From Lasiosphaeris hirsuta (lineage: Eukaryota > Ascomycota > Sordariomycetes > Sordariales > Lasiosphaeriaceae): a DNA stretch of 64,000 bases. The position numbers and the translations under genes are program-made. The notes beneath the pieces were generated by a model, which saw nothing but the letters and a program-made list of their open reading frames with translations, did no database searches and was not told where the DNA came from. Below, piece by piece: positions 1-11,546 of this stretch. How positions within the stretch are numbered: position 1 is the stretch's first letter; each line of letters begins with the position of its first letter. The stretch covers positions 3,224,001 through 3,288,000 of the forward strand of contig JAUKUA010000001.1 of assembly GCA_030549175.1 (NCBI GenBank), written 5' to 3'.

Positions 1-784
1 TCATGCCGGAGAGTAGGGCGAGCTCTACGCGGAATGCGGGCTGAAGACCGGGTTTGGCAGATGATCATACATCTCCATCGTACGGTTGTCGTAAGTCATG
101 CGGACTCTATTTTCTTCTCTTTTTCCAGTGCTAGAACGCCCCTGGAAGAACTGCCTTTGGATGTCGTTACTTCGTGGTGTCAGTAACGGATTCCGAGAGC
201 GGAACGTAGGAAATTTACCCAGTAAAACTCCGGTCTCATACAACCTTCTATAATGCAGCCATACGTCCGTTGATGGGTCATCAAGTGTTCGTCAACACGG
301 TACACTCCAATCCACCAACTTTAGGCCTTTTACCGTCATGCCCAGGACGATCCCGGCCCTGTCGACAGCGCAACGCCTGGTCGGATGCTCAGAGATCATG
401 TGCTTTGGTGGGCTTCCAGTTCGTGCCGACAGGCGTAATGTATTTGGCAAACGGATCCAACATTGTCGACGAAGCCAGCAACGTCACCATTTTGACATGT
501 CGCCAGGAATATAATGGCTGCTCATCTTCGATGTATGGTGTGTACCGAGTCACGGGAGCTACCGGAGGGACCTCGTATTGATTCCCTACATCCTCATGAA
601 AAGTCCCGTGCTGGCTGTTTAAGTGGATGCCTAGATGTGTGATGATGTTTCGTCTTTTTCTGGCTGGATTGACCTCGTATCAATGCCAGCAGCCCCCGGA
701 TGAGACCCGCCTCTGCGAAGCTAGCCACAGTTAGAACACGCATGAACAAGGTAACAAATTTCGATTCCCAAACTAACCCAAAGC
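1..784. other. Left-edge spacer, no supported gene
   Basis: Open frames occur on both strands, but none has a recognisable domain or a convincing gene model. A donor-like GTAAGT at 91 and a pyrimidine-rich acceptor ending at 128 would enclose only 38 bases, too short for a normal intron. The reading frame at 273-581 (+) could be joined to the small frame at 785-991 by a donor near 575 and the CTAAC...AAAG acceptor ending at 783, but this is only a possibility. Confidence 0.4.
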
Positions 785-991
785 ATGGCCACGAATGGCA
801 AGATCTCTTATTGGGTCATGGCCACTCCTACCTGCGGCGAGGCTCTGGAAGCGGTGACGGGACTGGGAAGAAAGTCGGCAGAGAGGTACAGGCTGTCGGG
901 GTTTGTGCCATGTACAAAAGTCTTAGAGGTCAAAGCGGATGGAACACTGTATCTATTGAGTTTGGGAGCCAAAATAAAGACTGTTGATTGA
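785..991 (+). CDS. Possible small protein, 68 aa (weak)
   Basis: I do not recognise this protein. The ATG is in a fair context (AGCATGG). The frame reads as an ordinary mixed soluble protein with GC-leaning third positions and no low complexity. A CTAAC branch-like site and an AAAG acceptor lie immediately upstream, so this could be the last exon of a longer gene starting near 273 rather than a stand-alone gene. No domain or signal peptide is visible. A chance open frame of this length is quite possible here, so confidence is low. Confidence 0.22.
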   Translation: MATNGKISYWVMATPTCGEALEAVTGLGRKSAERYRLSGFVPCTKVLEVKADGTLYLLSLGAKIKTVD

Positions 992-1123
992 TGTGTCGGG
1001 TGAGGTTTGGTTGATGTGGGAATGAATTGAGGGGACGGGAGCTGTTTTGGGGTAGGGATGATTGACGGCCCGTGCCATCCCCCAGCTCACGCCGGCCAAC
1101 CACAAACTGATTTCAGTGTGGTA

Positions 1124-1175
1124 TTGATGCCTGGCGTTGATGCCTGGCGTTGATTCTTGGTGTTGATGCCTGAGG
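1124..1175. repeat. 13-bp tandem repeat, 4 copies
   Basis: The unit TTGATGCCTGGCG is present exactly at 1124-1136 and 1137-1149, then degenerates at 1150-1162 and 1163-1175. It is a small minisatellite with no coding role. Confidence 0.85.
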
Positions 1176-1880
1176 CTTGAGGCTTTCCTTTGCAGGGGCT
1201 TGGAATCGTCTCCATTTATACTCCACGGGTGCCTCAAAAGAATGCCTTTTGAGGTGCTATGGGTACCTTTTCAATGCTAGGGCGGTCCTCTTGTTTGTAT
1301 TGCACACTGGCAAACAAGCAACCTAGAGGCCGGAGTGAGGATGAGCTGTCGTCACCCCTAACTCAAAACCTCACATTACTGGCGGGAACTCGTGAGCCTC
1401 TCCTGCCCTCCAGAAACCTACAGTATTGACCGCCTGGGGCCGAATAAATGAGGTTGCCACGCCGAAATTCACCCCTCCTTGTGAGTTTCTCGTGATAGAT
1501 ACTCGATGCTTCTTTCTCTGCCTTTGCCACCGCGACGGCAATCGTATTTTCGAGGGCGTAGGATCAAAATATCTGCCAGCGCCGGATATAAATATTGAGC
1601 TTGCATTTCGAGCTGAACATCGTGAATTATCGCCATATGACTGGCTGTGGGGTGGAAGGAATACGGATTTTTGCTGTTCGCATACAAGAAGACTCGGAAC
1701 ACTGAATCGAGATGGGAGGCCTGAGGTAGTTGACGATGCCCCCCGGGCCTTGCTTTCTATGTATCTAGGGGGAGGGGGTTAATACGAATACGCGGCAGAG
1801 GTACTTGAATAGGTCCAGGTCTCTTCTGAGTCCCACATTCCACCGAGAAGGAGCCGCCCAGGTCTCCCCAATTGCCCGGT

Positions 1881-1893
1881 TAGGTAGGTACCT
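1881..1893. promoter_or_regulatory. TAGGTAGG-type intergenic motif
   Basis: TAGGTAGGTACCT lies about 150 bases upstream of the coiled-coil gene. The 8-mer TAGGTAGG (either strand) recurs in non-coding DNA of this window at 15242, 51178, 53581, 53594 and 58100. A regulatory role is inference only. Confidence 0.3.
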
Positions 1894-2042
1894 CTGTCAG
1901 CCAGTAAACCACACAAACTCACGCCTTCCGTCTGCTGCCGGTGGATTGTTGCTTCTCACCGAAGTCGAGGTGCCGACCTGTGTACCATGTAGTAACTTGA
2001 ACACATCCTTGAGCAATTGTTAACCTTGAAAATACGGCTTTG

Positions 2043-3362
2043 ATGGATTCAATCATCCTACCATCTCTGCGGGACGAGATGTCACAACATCCGGAAGACG
2101 GTATGTCACTCTCCGAGTCGCCGTCCGCGGTCGACTGGGCTTCGATTCCCAACACTGTACGAGCTCCTTCCTCGCAAGAGTCTCGTGCGTCAATGGAAAC
2201 TCACCTTGAGTCGCCCAATCCAGACGACTTGCAGAGATTCCTTGGCAGCAGCTGGGCCAGCTACCTCAATGCCCAACACAGCAGCCGGGAGCTAGGGACA
2301 ATGCGAAAAACCGTGGATGAACACACCAAACAGATAAACACTGCTATCATCTGTTTGAAGCAAGATACTTCTTACCACCAGAGACTTGCCGCAACGGCGA
2401 CTGCCGAGTACAAAGCAATGCGTGACACCGTCGTATCTGATCTCGAGAAATTGAAACACCTTGAAGACAACTTGCTTCGAATACAACAAGAAGTGCGCTC
2501 AAGCAACGAACGGACATCTGCAGCGATTTCCAACCTTATGGATGAGTTAGCTATACTTCAGAAAATAGTTGAGGTAGTGGGTGAGATCGCCGCGCAGGAT
2601 ACCAAGGTCATCCATGAGAAATACCGCTCCGCTCTCGAGAAGATAGAGTTTCTCCAAGGCGAGATCAGGCAGCTGAGGGAAGACAAGGTGGACATGAGCA
2701 AGAAGCTGTTTACTCTCGAGAACCGAGCAGACACTTTGGCCAAGATTCGGCAGGAGTTGCCGCCAGAAATGACGAGCTTTCTCGGCCACATCTTCTCACA
2801 GCGCGAGAAGTTGATGGGATTACTGGACCAACCCAACCCCGAAGTTTCCCATCCCACCGAGGGGGGCCAGGCAAACCAGGAGAGTGAGTAACCGCCGCCA
2901 CCCGATATAACAAATCTAATGCGCATGATAGTCATAGTAGGGAGACTATCGGAACCAGAATACCAAATTCAGAATGACATCGAGGATACAGCCTCCGTCG
3001 AAACCACACCCAGTATCCGCTCCAGCCCGAGTCGCAAAAGGAAAGCCAGTGAATCCCCTCCGCGAGAACAAGCACCATCCACCCGTCAAGACTTCCCCGC
3101 GCTCCTGACACAGTACCGCAACAAATACAAGGCCAACCCGCCAAGCTCGGATGCCGCCTTTATTTGGGCGTTCCTCGATGACATCGAGGATACAGGCACT
3201 TCAAGACATATTCAAGAGTCATTGCCGGATATTATCCCAGCTTACGTAGGTGGCAGGCGAGGACTGAGGCACAAAGACGTCCAGCACCATGTCAATATCT
3301 CGGACGCTATCACGTGGAAGGATTTCTACACAGCACTTCGCAAAATACCACCGAGGAAATGA
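2043..3362 (+). CDS. Coiled-coil orphan protein, ~420 aa, 2 exons
   Basis: Unrecognised protein. Exon 1 is 2043-2883 and exon 2 starts at 2932, 2938 or 2941 and runs to 3362. The intron has a GTGAGT donor and a CTAAT branch-like site. It has three AG acceptors (ending 2931, 2937 and 2940) that all keep the frame, giving 423, 421 or 420 residues. The N-terminal ~80 residues are Ser/Pro-rich. Residues about 85-245 are a long heptad-like coiled coil rich in E, K, Q and L. A basic linker (SRKRKASESPPRE) follows and could act as a nuclear localisation signal. The last ~75 residues look folded and contain acidic DDIEDTG. I chose the ATG at 2043; the upstream codon is TTG. A structural or scaffold role is plausible from the coiled coil, but nothing identifies the partner. 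Confidence 0.75.
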
Positions 3363-4331
3363 AGGGCGAGTGGAGTCTCTATTATTATTTAGCTCGCCCA
3401 ATGATGCCCGTTATCATCAGTGTCTAGGTGTTCAGCATATCCGTTACCATAGTAGAAAACTCCACGAAAGTCTGGGATGCGTCATCGGACAGGGCCGGAC
3501 AAAGCCGAAGGCGCTGCAAAGTGTTTGGCCAAAGGGCCTGGTTGGTGAAAGTGTTTATACCAATGGTAGCTATTGATCTTGGTATCAGATAGGGAGCGCT
3601 CACATACTGCGGCTATGTATGTACGGTTGCGTTGGCGAAGAAATTATTCCTAGAAGTGCAAGGATTGAGGAGCCAGGGACAATGATGTGCGACCGAGGAA
3701 GGGGACCAATTGAAGGAAAGAAAACAATCCGACTGAAACGCCACCGTGTTGGTATTCTGGCAAAAGTTGTCACTGCTATGTGAAACGGGATCTGAACCTT
3801 CCAGGTAGGCACCAGCTAAGTTAAGGGTATAATTTGGAAGTTTGTCCAAGTCGGGCAGATATAATTACATGTGGCTCAAAACATACCATGCAGGTGCTTA
3901 TAGAGCATTCAAGTGTTTGATACATGGCATATCATTGATTCAAGACCGATCGTCATGATTGGGAGAAAAGCGTTTAGCTATTGATGTACAACGCGATGGT
4001 AAGTGACGTCTTGACCGCCGTGACAATTCAGGCCAGAGTGTAATCCACGAAAACGCCCGCCACACGATCCCGCCAGTGTGCTGTCTATTATAAGTATCCT
4101 ACTTGCCGATCATGCAATGCTTCTATGTAGGCGTGCTAGCCCGCGCCCCCGTTCCATCCCCCGAAATGCAAACCTTCACCTAAACGCCTGGGCCATGTTG
4201 CCTGCCCATGTCCCATTCCCGAAGGCCTATTCTTGCCGTGATCTATTCTTCATTCATTTCGTCATTTATTTCTATGTTTATTCCGCCGATGGCCCCTCCG
4301 CACAACAATGGTGTGCTGCGGGACGCCCATC
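3363..4331. other. Intergenic region between + and - genes (convergent)
   Basis: This is about 1 kb between two 3' ends. Short frames on both strands lack features of genes. It presumably contains the 3' UTRs of both neighbours, and I see nothing else in it. Confidence 0.5.
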
Positions 4332-5360
4332 TCAGGCTGCGAAGCGCAAGCCTTTTCTTTCCCTACGTTTCGGTATCGTAGCACCTTGTTGGTAGACCTT
4401 GATCGAATTAAGGAGCCAATAGGCTTGAGTAAATTCCGATGGGTTTGAACCGACGTACTCTTCACAGGTTGAGGCGAGAGCCGAGCACGTCTCGTCGTCG
4501 CTCCAAACTTTGCCAGCCCAATCGCCACAAAACGCAGTATTGAGCACAATGTTGTGGTCCTTGAAGTGGCCGTCAATCGAACAGCCCGAGCCGCCCACGA
4601 AGGTTGCTAGCGGCTGGCCGAAATGTGATGTGCCCGGGACACTGTTGTTGGCGCCACGACTAAGTGATGTAGCCATAGAGCTGCCACGAGTGAAAAACCA
4701 CACACTGATAGCCTCATCCGTCCATTCGAGGGCGTAAACCCCGCCTCCCGCCGCGTTGAAGCTAGCACCGTAGGTGTTGGCAACGGCGGTGTCCTGTTTG
4801 CACCCAAGATTGCCGAAACAATCGGCATTTGCAAGCTTGGTGCCGGAGAGCGAGCCCCTGTTGGTCATGCGGCAGTTTCCGCTGGTATGCAAGGTGATGG
4901 AGTTGTTGGCTTGCGTGTTGACACCTTCGAGAATATCGATCTCTCCTGAATTCGGCCAGTTAGGCCCAAACATCCAAAAAGCGGGCCACAGTCCACAGGA
5001 GCCAGTGTTAGTGGAACTGGCGGGCATGTGCGCAATGTCCGCAATGAAGAGGCCTTTGGTGTAGGCCTTCTTGGATGTGACACGAACGGACGAACGCCCG
5101 GTATCTGTTGTGTTCTTGTAGTCGACTCCAAGGTAAACACCACCCTTTGCGAAGCCAGCAAGGCCCTCCCGGTTGGCCGTCGCAGCATCGACGTACTTGA
5201 CAAAGCCATTTGTGGGGTCGGCCTGGCTAAAGAAGTCGAACTCAGTGAAGAAATTCTTTGAATCGAATACGTCGGCAATGGCGTAAATTGAAGCAGCTTG
5301 CGCGAGTCCTGCCCACGTAGCTGCTACCGAGAGCCGATATGCGGCCCTTGAGAAGAGCAT
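4332..5360 (-). CDS. Secreted GH16 endo-1,3(4)-beta-glucanase
   Basis: This 342-residue, single-exon protein belongs to glycoside hydrolase family 16, the fungal laminarinase-like type that cleaves beta-1,3 and mixed 1,3/1,4 glucans. The chosen ATG (5358-5360) opens a signal peptide with a hydrophobic stretch and a likely AQA|AS cleavage near residue 23. The family motif ExDxxE is seen as GEIDILEG, with E140 as expected nucleophile, D142 as assisting acid and E145 as acid/base. A tryptophan-rich substrate cleft precedes it (CGLWPAFWMFGPNWP). Conserved cysteines in the C-terminal half fit an extracellular disulfide-bonded enzyme. It has no carbohydrate-binding module and no GPI signal, and ends in a short basic tail. 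The frame stays open upstream to 5693, but that part reads as 5' leader, not mature protein. Likely role: wall remodelling or glucan nutrition. Confidence 0.93.
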   Translation of the reverse strand: MLFSRAAYRLSVAATWAGLAQAASIYAIADVFDSKNFFTEFDFFSQADPTNGFVKYVDAATANREGLAGFAKGGVYLGVDYKNTTDTGRSSVRVTSKKAYTKGLFIADIAHMPASSTNTGSCGLWPAFWMFGPNWPNSGEIDILEGVNTQANNSITLHTSGNCRMTNRGSLSGTKLANADCFGNLGCKQDTAVANTYGASFNAAGGGVYALEWTDEAISVWFFTRGSSMATSLSRGANNSVPGTSHFGQPLATFVGGSGCSIDGHFKDHNIVLNTAFCGDWAGKVWSDDETCSALASTCEEYVGSNPSEFTQAYWLLNSIKVYQQGATIPKRRERKGLRFAA

Positions 5361-7655
5361 TTTTTCGTCAAGAGTCTGGTTGAGGTTTCTTGGTTTGGGT
5401 GCGTAGTGAACCGTGAATCCGAAATGGAAAGTGTCAAAGAGTGACTGGATCGGTGTAAATCTTTTTAGCTGCTCCAGGCAGATATGATGATGACGGGTAT
5501 GGAAATTGTTTTTTTTTCTCGAAGAGTTCTCGAAGAGATGAAGATTTGGAGGCCAAGAAAAGAATGCTGTTGTTGATATATGGCGGGCCTTGGAGAACAA
5601 TAAGGTGCTTTGTGGGATACAATAGCCTCCTAGAAAGTTGCTCAAAGAAGATAACAATAACAAGGGAATTAAAATTGAACAGTGTCGCTGCAAGTAGCCC
5701 TCCGATCAGGTCGGCGTAAAGAGTGACAGACGAGCTGGGAAAGGATTTGACTGAGTGGGCATAGACCGGGTTAATGAGGGCACACACGAGACTAGAAACC
5801 TTACCTCTCCTTGAGGGACGGTGGCTCTTCAAATAACCTCAAGGGATATGCAAACCAATGCGCGTTCCGGCCGCGGCCGCGGTCCTGGCTGGCCAGTCCC
5901 CATGCAGCGAGTCGCAGTTGAGAGGTTCCCGCAGGGTTGTTGATACCCAGGTGAGCGAGCCCGGCCAAAAGAGTTGCATTCGCCTTGAGACGCGCATCTC
6001 GGCCGCATGCGGGGGCCAGGGGAAGTCTATCGGAGTCGCACTAGCGCACTCGCTCTCGAAACACCACTGGCAGTGTTTAAAGACATTGAATCGCCCAGCC
6101 AGTCAAGCAATCGTAGTTGAGGGCGGAAAGGGAAACACGTAGACTTGAGCGAGGCTAGGAAGTCCTTGCATGGCAGTGGGCGGCTGGCAAAGTCTGGGAG
6201 GCGATGAGGAAACGAAACGGCGATGGTTCTTGGGCGAACGGGTGTGCCAAGCAATGGGATGCCTGTCAAAATTCGTTCACCCCAATCTCCATCAGATTCG
6301 CGCGGGCATGCAAGGCACGCACATCTCTTCTCTCTCCTGGTTCCTGCTTTTGATCTCGGGTCCTACGTGGTTGGCACTGGAATCAATCGTGGCGGTTTCA
6401 AAGGTTCGCGGCTCGAGACCAAGACGGCGTGCGCTGGGAGGCGACTCGACCTGGTTTAGTATCATAATTCATGGCCGTGGGTGATTTGTTCGCGAAGAAA
6501 GAGAGGCAAAGGGCCAACTAGTGAGACGCTGGGATTCTTGGGCTGGAGAAACGAAGGCCAATGGATAGGACTGGCGCCGTTTGATGCTGGGAAGAGCACG
6601 AGTCTGGAGCCTGCCGATTCGGATGTTGCCAGTCGCCCCTGCGGCTTTGTGCGCCACTGGCACTCACGTTTCATTCAACACGGTGACAGGGTCGCAGCCA
6701 CCTGGCGGGCACTTGGAACCGTTTCTCGGCACGCGTGGGATCCCTGCACTGCCGTCAAGCTAGATTTTGAAACTTTGTTCAAGAATCCCATGGTCAACAA
6801 GGGAAGAGCTTGATTGAAGGTATACCAGCGGCCCGATATGCCTACACGGCTGACCGTATATGCTCTTGGGCCATTTTTGTAATATTGGGCTGGTTTTCAA
6901 CCCTGGCTTAGTTCTCGAGCACGTGGTGTACAACTTGAACTTAAACTCGCCGTTGTCAGGAGGTGAAGTCCAACGTCCACATGTTATGGCCGTCCATTCG
7001 TTACAGCCCGCTCAAGCGCGTGTCACCAACGCAGTATCAACCAAGTCAACCCCTGCTGGAAAGGACGAACCTCCTCGGTCGCACTACTGAGGTGAATGAG
7101 CCGCAGCGGTACACAAGTACGACCGACTGTTCAATTTTGAGAACTGTCATAATCCGCTGTGTCACCGCATCTTACTGCATGCTGTGTACTGCATCACAGT
7201 CGCTTCTCGAGACCAGTAACTTGCCCGATGTGGTGATACCTGGATTTCACGAACCCGTTGTGTGACTTGGCCGAAATTGACACTGTCTTGAGTCAGCTGG
7301 CAAATCGACACCTGATTAACTGACCGAACCAAATGCCGGGCCATCCTCGTAATATTACTTGTCATTACTCGGGCTTGGTCTCATCTCTCAAATCTGTGCT
7401 GCATAGACATTGCTTTCGGATATTGGGTTGTTCATCGACAGCTCTATCTTGTCAGCGTTGAATGCCTCGTTTTAATCCCAAGCCAAGTTAGATTCCCACA
7501 GACCAAGTTGCGACTCTTCCAAGGCGCCGTAACAAGAACGGTGGGCGAGGGGAACACAGTGAGGGGCAAACTGGAAGTTTAGCGACCAAAGTATGGCGAA
7601 AAGAGCGACCTCAAGTAGGTAAGTAGACATCAATTATAAGAGCTGCACCAATTCA
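5361..7655. other. Intergenic region, 2.3 kb
   Basis: It holds the promoter and leader of the GH16 gene at its left end. The longest frames (for example 6170-6484 and 6481-6813, both +) overlap one another and show no domain, splice structure or convincing codon pattern. I see no supported gene. Confidence 0.5.
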
Positions 7656-7856
7656 CTAGTTCAGTGCGAGTCGTTCTCGTTTTACGTCTCCCCCTTTGCC
7701 ATAGCGGACGTCGTCCATCTCGTCGTACGGTACAAAACCCACTTCTAGTAAATAATCTGTTGCCTCATGGATAAAGGCTGCGGACTCAGCAGGAATACTC
7801 CGTACAAATGCATGCTTAAAGTCTTCATGTCCCTGTCCCGTTACTCTAACCTGCAT
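7656..7856 (-). CDS. Possible small protein or terminal exon, 66 aa (weak)
   Basis: Unrecognised. The peptide reads as a plausible soluble protein (acidic and aromatic residues, no low complexity), starting at ATG 7854-7856 and ending in TAG. Just upstream on the same strand are a CTGAT branch-like site and a CACAG acceptor, so it may be the last exon of a gene whose earlier exons I cannot find in the ~370 bases before the mannosyltransferase stop. Third positions are less GC-rich than in neighbouring genes, which argues against it. Confidence 0.22.
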   Translation of the reverse strand: MQVRVTGQGHEDFKHAFVRSIPAESAAFIHEATDYLLEVGFVPYDEMDDVRYGKGGDVKRERLALN

Positions 7857-8224
7857 TGCACGGCTGTGTAGACCAGAAACGAGAAATCAGAAACTGCCTT
7901 CCTGCGCCCATTAGTTTTGCGTTGGCGCCACCAATGTGATTAAAAAAAAAAACAAAGTAGAATGGAATCCAACTGCCGAATCCTGCTCGGATATAGGTGG
8001 AACATCATAACCGTGAGTGCCACCGAGCGTACGGGCGCACTGAGCTTTGAAGCTCTTCGTGATGGCGTCATAAAAAGGGGGGTATACTAAAACAAGGGGG
8101 GTGTGGAGGGTTGTTGTCTCTGCACCAAGGTAATGCGTGTTCGTCGAAAATGGCGTGTCGACGCGCCCCGGGCATAACGGGAGGGTGGCATGGGTATCGT
8201 ATCGGCATCTAAGGCGGAGTAACC
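7857..8224. other. 3' flank of the mannosyltransferase gene
   Basis: These 368 bases contain a short A tract near 7940 and no open frame of interest. They probably include the MNN10 3' UTR. Confidence 0.4.
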
Positions 8225-9719
8225 TTATAACTTGACTTTATTGCCAGTAATCTTGAACCAGATTGGGGCGATCAAGTCTTCCTTGAAGAGCTCCCACGGG
8301 TTTCGGTTGAGATAGTAACTAAGCTCGCGGAAGTTGTACATCTCACCCCAGCAGTCGCGGCCCCACTCGCAGCCCGCCATGTTGACGAGGAAATCCCGGT
8401 CGTCTTGATTGTAGTGTATTCGCGTGTCGTTTCCGTTCTCTGAGCAAGCTCCGGTCGGGAAACTGTTGATCATTCGCTGAGGGAGGAATGCTGTGTGTTT
8501 GCGGATCCATGGGAGTGACGTGTACATTTGCTCCAGGGCGTCCTGCTCCTTGTGCTCCCACTCCATGTGCTTCTGCTCATAAGCCACGGGGTCCCACCAA
8601 ATATCTAGCAGGCGATCGGTCCAGGCGCTCCGACGGATGAAGAACGACCCCAGGTTGAACCCGGAGCAATCTTGAGGTAGTATCAAGTTGACCGAGTTGA
8701 CATTGCCATCGCCGACTGGGCTTCGCGAGTCATCGTCGAGGTAGCTATCGGTTAGAGGGTGCGTAATGTTCAGGGGGTTGTACTCGTTAATGTCGCGATA
8801 GACATGTTTGTCGAGATGATTGAATATGTGGTCCTGAAGTGAGTAAGACGGTTCCATGATGAATGTATTGAGATCGAGCCACCATATCCTAGAGCAAGAG
8901 TTAGAGAAACACCACGCACAGAGAAACGATGCTACACATGTGCAAAACGTACCATTCAGCCTTTGGATACTTCCTCAAGCTTGTGCGGATGAAGTCGACC
9001 TTCTCCCAACTCTCTCGCCACTCGTGCGCGTACCGCTTCTTCGTGCTCATATCTACGATTTCAAGTTCGTAGCCCCAGCGGGCGACATATTTTTTCTTGT
9101 TCCGCACAGAGTCTCTTTCGATAGCCCACTCGCGGGCACCTTTCCACTCAGTGACGCCGCCGCCAACATTGGCTGCTAATATGATGACGAACTTCTGGCC
9201 TCCTCCCAGCCATGTGGTTCTTCGCCAGTAGTACACTAAAGCTTCACGAAGTCAGTGGCGGTTGAGTGATCCATGGTGTCCAATCGGGCACTTACGGGTA
9301 GTATAGAACAGCAAAATGGATAAGAGAATCAGGAGCACGATGAGTAGCCGTATTTTCATGACTCTGCCCATGCGCGCCACGATGCCTCGAAGCCTGCCGA
9401 GCAATGGAAGGTGAGGACCCGACCGTTGGCCCCGACCCAGCTTCTCTTTTTCGGCGTAGTTTTGGCCGGAACTAAATCGTGGGAGACTGCTCGATAGGCG
9501 TCGCATATGACGGGTGAAGAAGCCCTTGTTCTGTGTCGAGAAGGACGGGTATCCGCTGTCGCCCGCTCTCTTCTGTCTTGCCGACTCCCACATGACGGAC
9601 GTACCGCTCGACTCGGCGTGTGCTTTTGACGGGCTCGACCGGCCACTTGTATTGATGTTTAGTCCTGGACTGGACCAGCCACCACCTGGCACAGGGGACG
9701 GGCTGCGGGAGAGCGACAT
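8225..9719 (-). CDS. MNN10: Golgi alpha-1,6-mannosyltransferase subunit (Mnn10-like, GT34)
   Basis: Three exons, 9719-9296, 9235-8953 and 8888-8225, encode 456 residues. Introns of 60 and 64 bases have GTAAGT and GTACGT donors, and the joined frame restores the family block EW-IWWLDLN around residues 234-243. The N-terminus (MSLSRSPSP...GGW) is a Ser/Pro-rich cytosolic tail. A transmembrane segment at about residues 121-139, preceded by basic residues, gives a type II Golgi protein. The lumenal part shows GT34 features: the FVIILAANVGGG start, the DLN metal-site region (the usual DxD position), and the NLGSFFIRRSAW, EQDALEQ and DFLVNMAGC blocks. In yeast, Mnn10 and Mnn11 are in the M-Pol II complex that extends the alpha-1,6-mannan backbone of N-glycans. 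Separating Mnn10 from Mnn11 needs a phylogeny. Confidence 0.93.
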
Positions 9720-11546
9720 TTGGGAGTTGGGGGTGCCTGTGAACAAAGGACCGAGTTGTCTGTTAGCATAGTTCGTATCGTACAGGTATCCGCACACCTG
9801 CCCGCCACACCCCGCTGGCTGCTGGATGCCGGCTGCTAGCTGCTGGATCCCGGCGGAACACGAGCTTTTGGTCTAAGGACACGTACCCGGAATAGGCGAG
9901 AGTCGAGAAGGCGAACGGGGCTGAACATTCAATTGCGCTGGCGACCTGCTGCGATCGTCCAATCGGAGCTCGGGCGCGGCAGCCGATGATCGTCTTCGAT
10001 GATGCGATCGTGTCGACCGCTCGCTGAACGACGACGACGAGGAGCCGTTGGGTTTGAGGGACGCCAGATTGGAGGTTGTGGCGTGCAACCAGGTGGCACT
10101 TTCGAGCCCTCTGGTTCACGTGGTGCTAGAGTAGTCTGGTCGGCTCTCTCTCGCAGGGAGGCTCAATTGACGGGAAACAGGATCTTCCGATCGGGTCGGG
10201 CTCGGCAGCTCGCAGGCGCGCAGGATGGAAAAAAAAAAAAAAAAAAGCAAGGTCGGCGCGCTCTGCGGTTTCAGCTGCTTGGCTCGTACCTACAACGAAG
10301 CTGTGAGCTGGCTGTTCCCGTCCGTCTACTGTCTTTCTTTGATGCAACCCGCCCGACAAAGAAAGCGGCGGCGCCTGTTGTGGGGGGTTTTCAAACACGC
10401 AAGTCTGAATTTGCCAATCTAAAATGCGGCAGTGTGCCGGAAAGCTCGTCTGTTTGCAATCTGTCTCGTAAGGAGCATTCGGTTGTCGTTAGGGCTCTAA
10501 GTGGGCGAAATGGAATGTCGGTCGGGGCTTTAGGTGTATCGCAAGGACGCAAGGAAGTGTAACGAAGGTGAGCGGGCGGGCAGTGTGGACAGAGTGGGCA
10601 ATTTGTTCAAGATCATCAACCTGGTCTTTTTTTCTTCTCTCCGACACAATTCTTGTCCCGTGTTTTGCCAGATTGCCTTGGTTTGCTCCCAAATTTCATG
10701 GATCCCTTGATAACCGCCAAACGCCCAGGCGCCTTGCAAGCTTGCCTCTCATCCTTGCGACTTGGACGCCCCTTTCGATTAGGCGACAGGGATAAGAGAG
10801 AAAGGGGAGTCTAACTGCATGCGTGGGGGCTTGGAAGGTAGCTGGCTACTTTGCCCGGATACGCAGGTCTCCTTCTCGTATACATGAATTCCATACCTCC
10901 AAGTCCCATCACATCGCCTCTACAGGGGCATTATCTCACCGCGGTGCATACACGCAATCCTTGGCCCCTGGATTCCAATTGCAATCTGCAGAAGTTGATG
11001 CTATTGATGCCACGCTCAAAGCATAAGAATTCGCCGGCCCGAAAGGGTTAGCAACAGGGCGTAGAGGGGCGCGCTGAAAGCTGGACGACCGCACGATCAT
11101 CTGGGCAGCCGAGCAACTGCCCGCAGGACAAAAGAACGCTGGCGGCTGATTGATAGATAGGTCCAGCAAGTCAGCAAAGCTGTAGGAGATTATCTACCTC
11201 TCCCCTGACTTATCTTCCGGCTCTATCTCCCATCCACCGAAAGCACGCGCCCCATTGCGCAATCAATAAACGCTTTTGCAGGGCCTGTGCCGACTGGCGG
11301 AATGGACGTGGGTCTGGGCTGCAATATGAAATTCTTGGCTCGTCATTCGCGTCGCTCGAGTCGCTCTGCCCCAAAAATGAGAACAACGACGTCCCAAGGC
11401 CGTCATTCTTGAAGCTATCAGCCTTCAGCAGCGAACAGTGCGGCTGCGGCTGGTGAGAGTTTGTGGCGTATACGACATGCACGCTTTAGTGTTTTCTCTC
11501 TCTCTCGACTCGTGGGGGTCAGCTCTACCTATCCCTTACCTCGGCC
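9720..11546. other. Upstream region of MNN10 and spacer, 1.8 kb
   Basis: This holds the MNN10 promoter and leader. An 18-base A tract sits at 10229-10246. Frames at 9763-10119 (-) and 9999-10562 (+) oppose each other and have no gene-like features. A CT-rich run near 11491-11510 precedes the small frame at 11547. Confidence 0.5.
10229..10246. repeat. Poly(A) tract, 18 bases
   Basis: An uninterrupted A18 lies about 510 bases upstream of the MNN10 start codon, reading as T18 on the gene's strand. It may be a nucleosome-depleting promoter element, but that is inference. Confidence 0.9.

Larger units (their letters stand above)
992..2042. other. Intergenic region, 1.05 kb, with a short tandem repeat
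   Basis: No supported gene. It holds a four-copy 13-base tandem repeat (1124-1175) and a TAGGTAGGTACCT motif (1881-1893) about 150 bases before the next start codon. The open frame at 1426-1782 starts on TTG and has no recognisable features. Confidence 0.5.

Noticed and set aside
91..128. GTAAGT...TTTTTCCAG intron-like segment at the left edge (+)
   Set aside because: Only 38 bases long with no branch site, below the usual minimum for fungal introns, and no coding frame clearly continues across it.
9763..10562. Long opposing frames upstream of MNN10, possibly extending its N-terminus
   Set aside because: The MNN10 start MSLSRSPSP fits the family; upstream in-frame residues have no ATG in context and run into promoter sequence.
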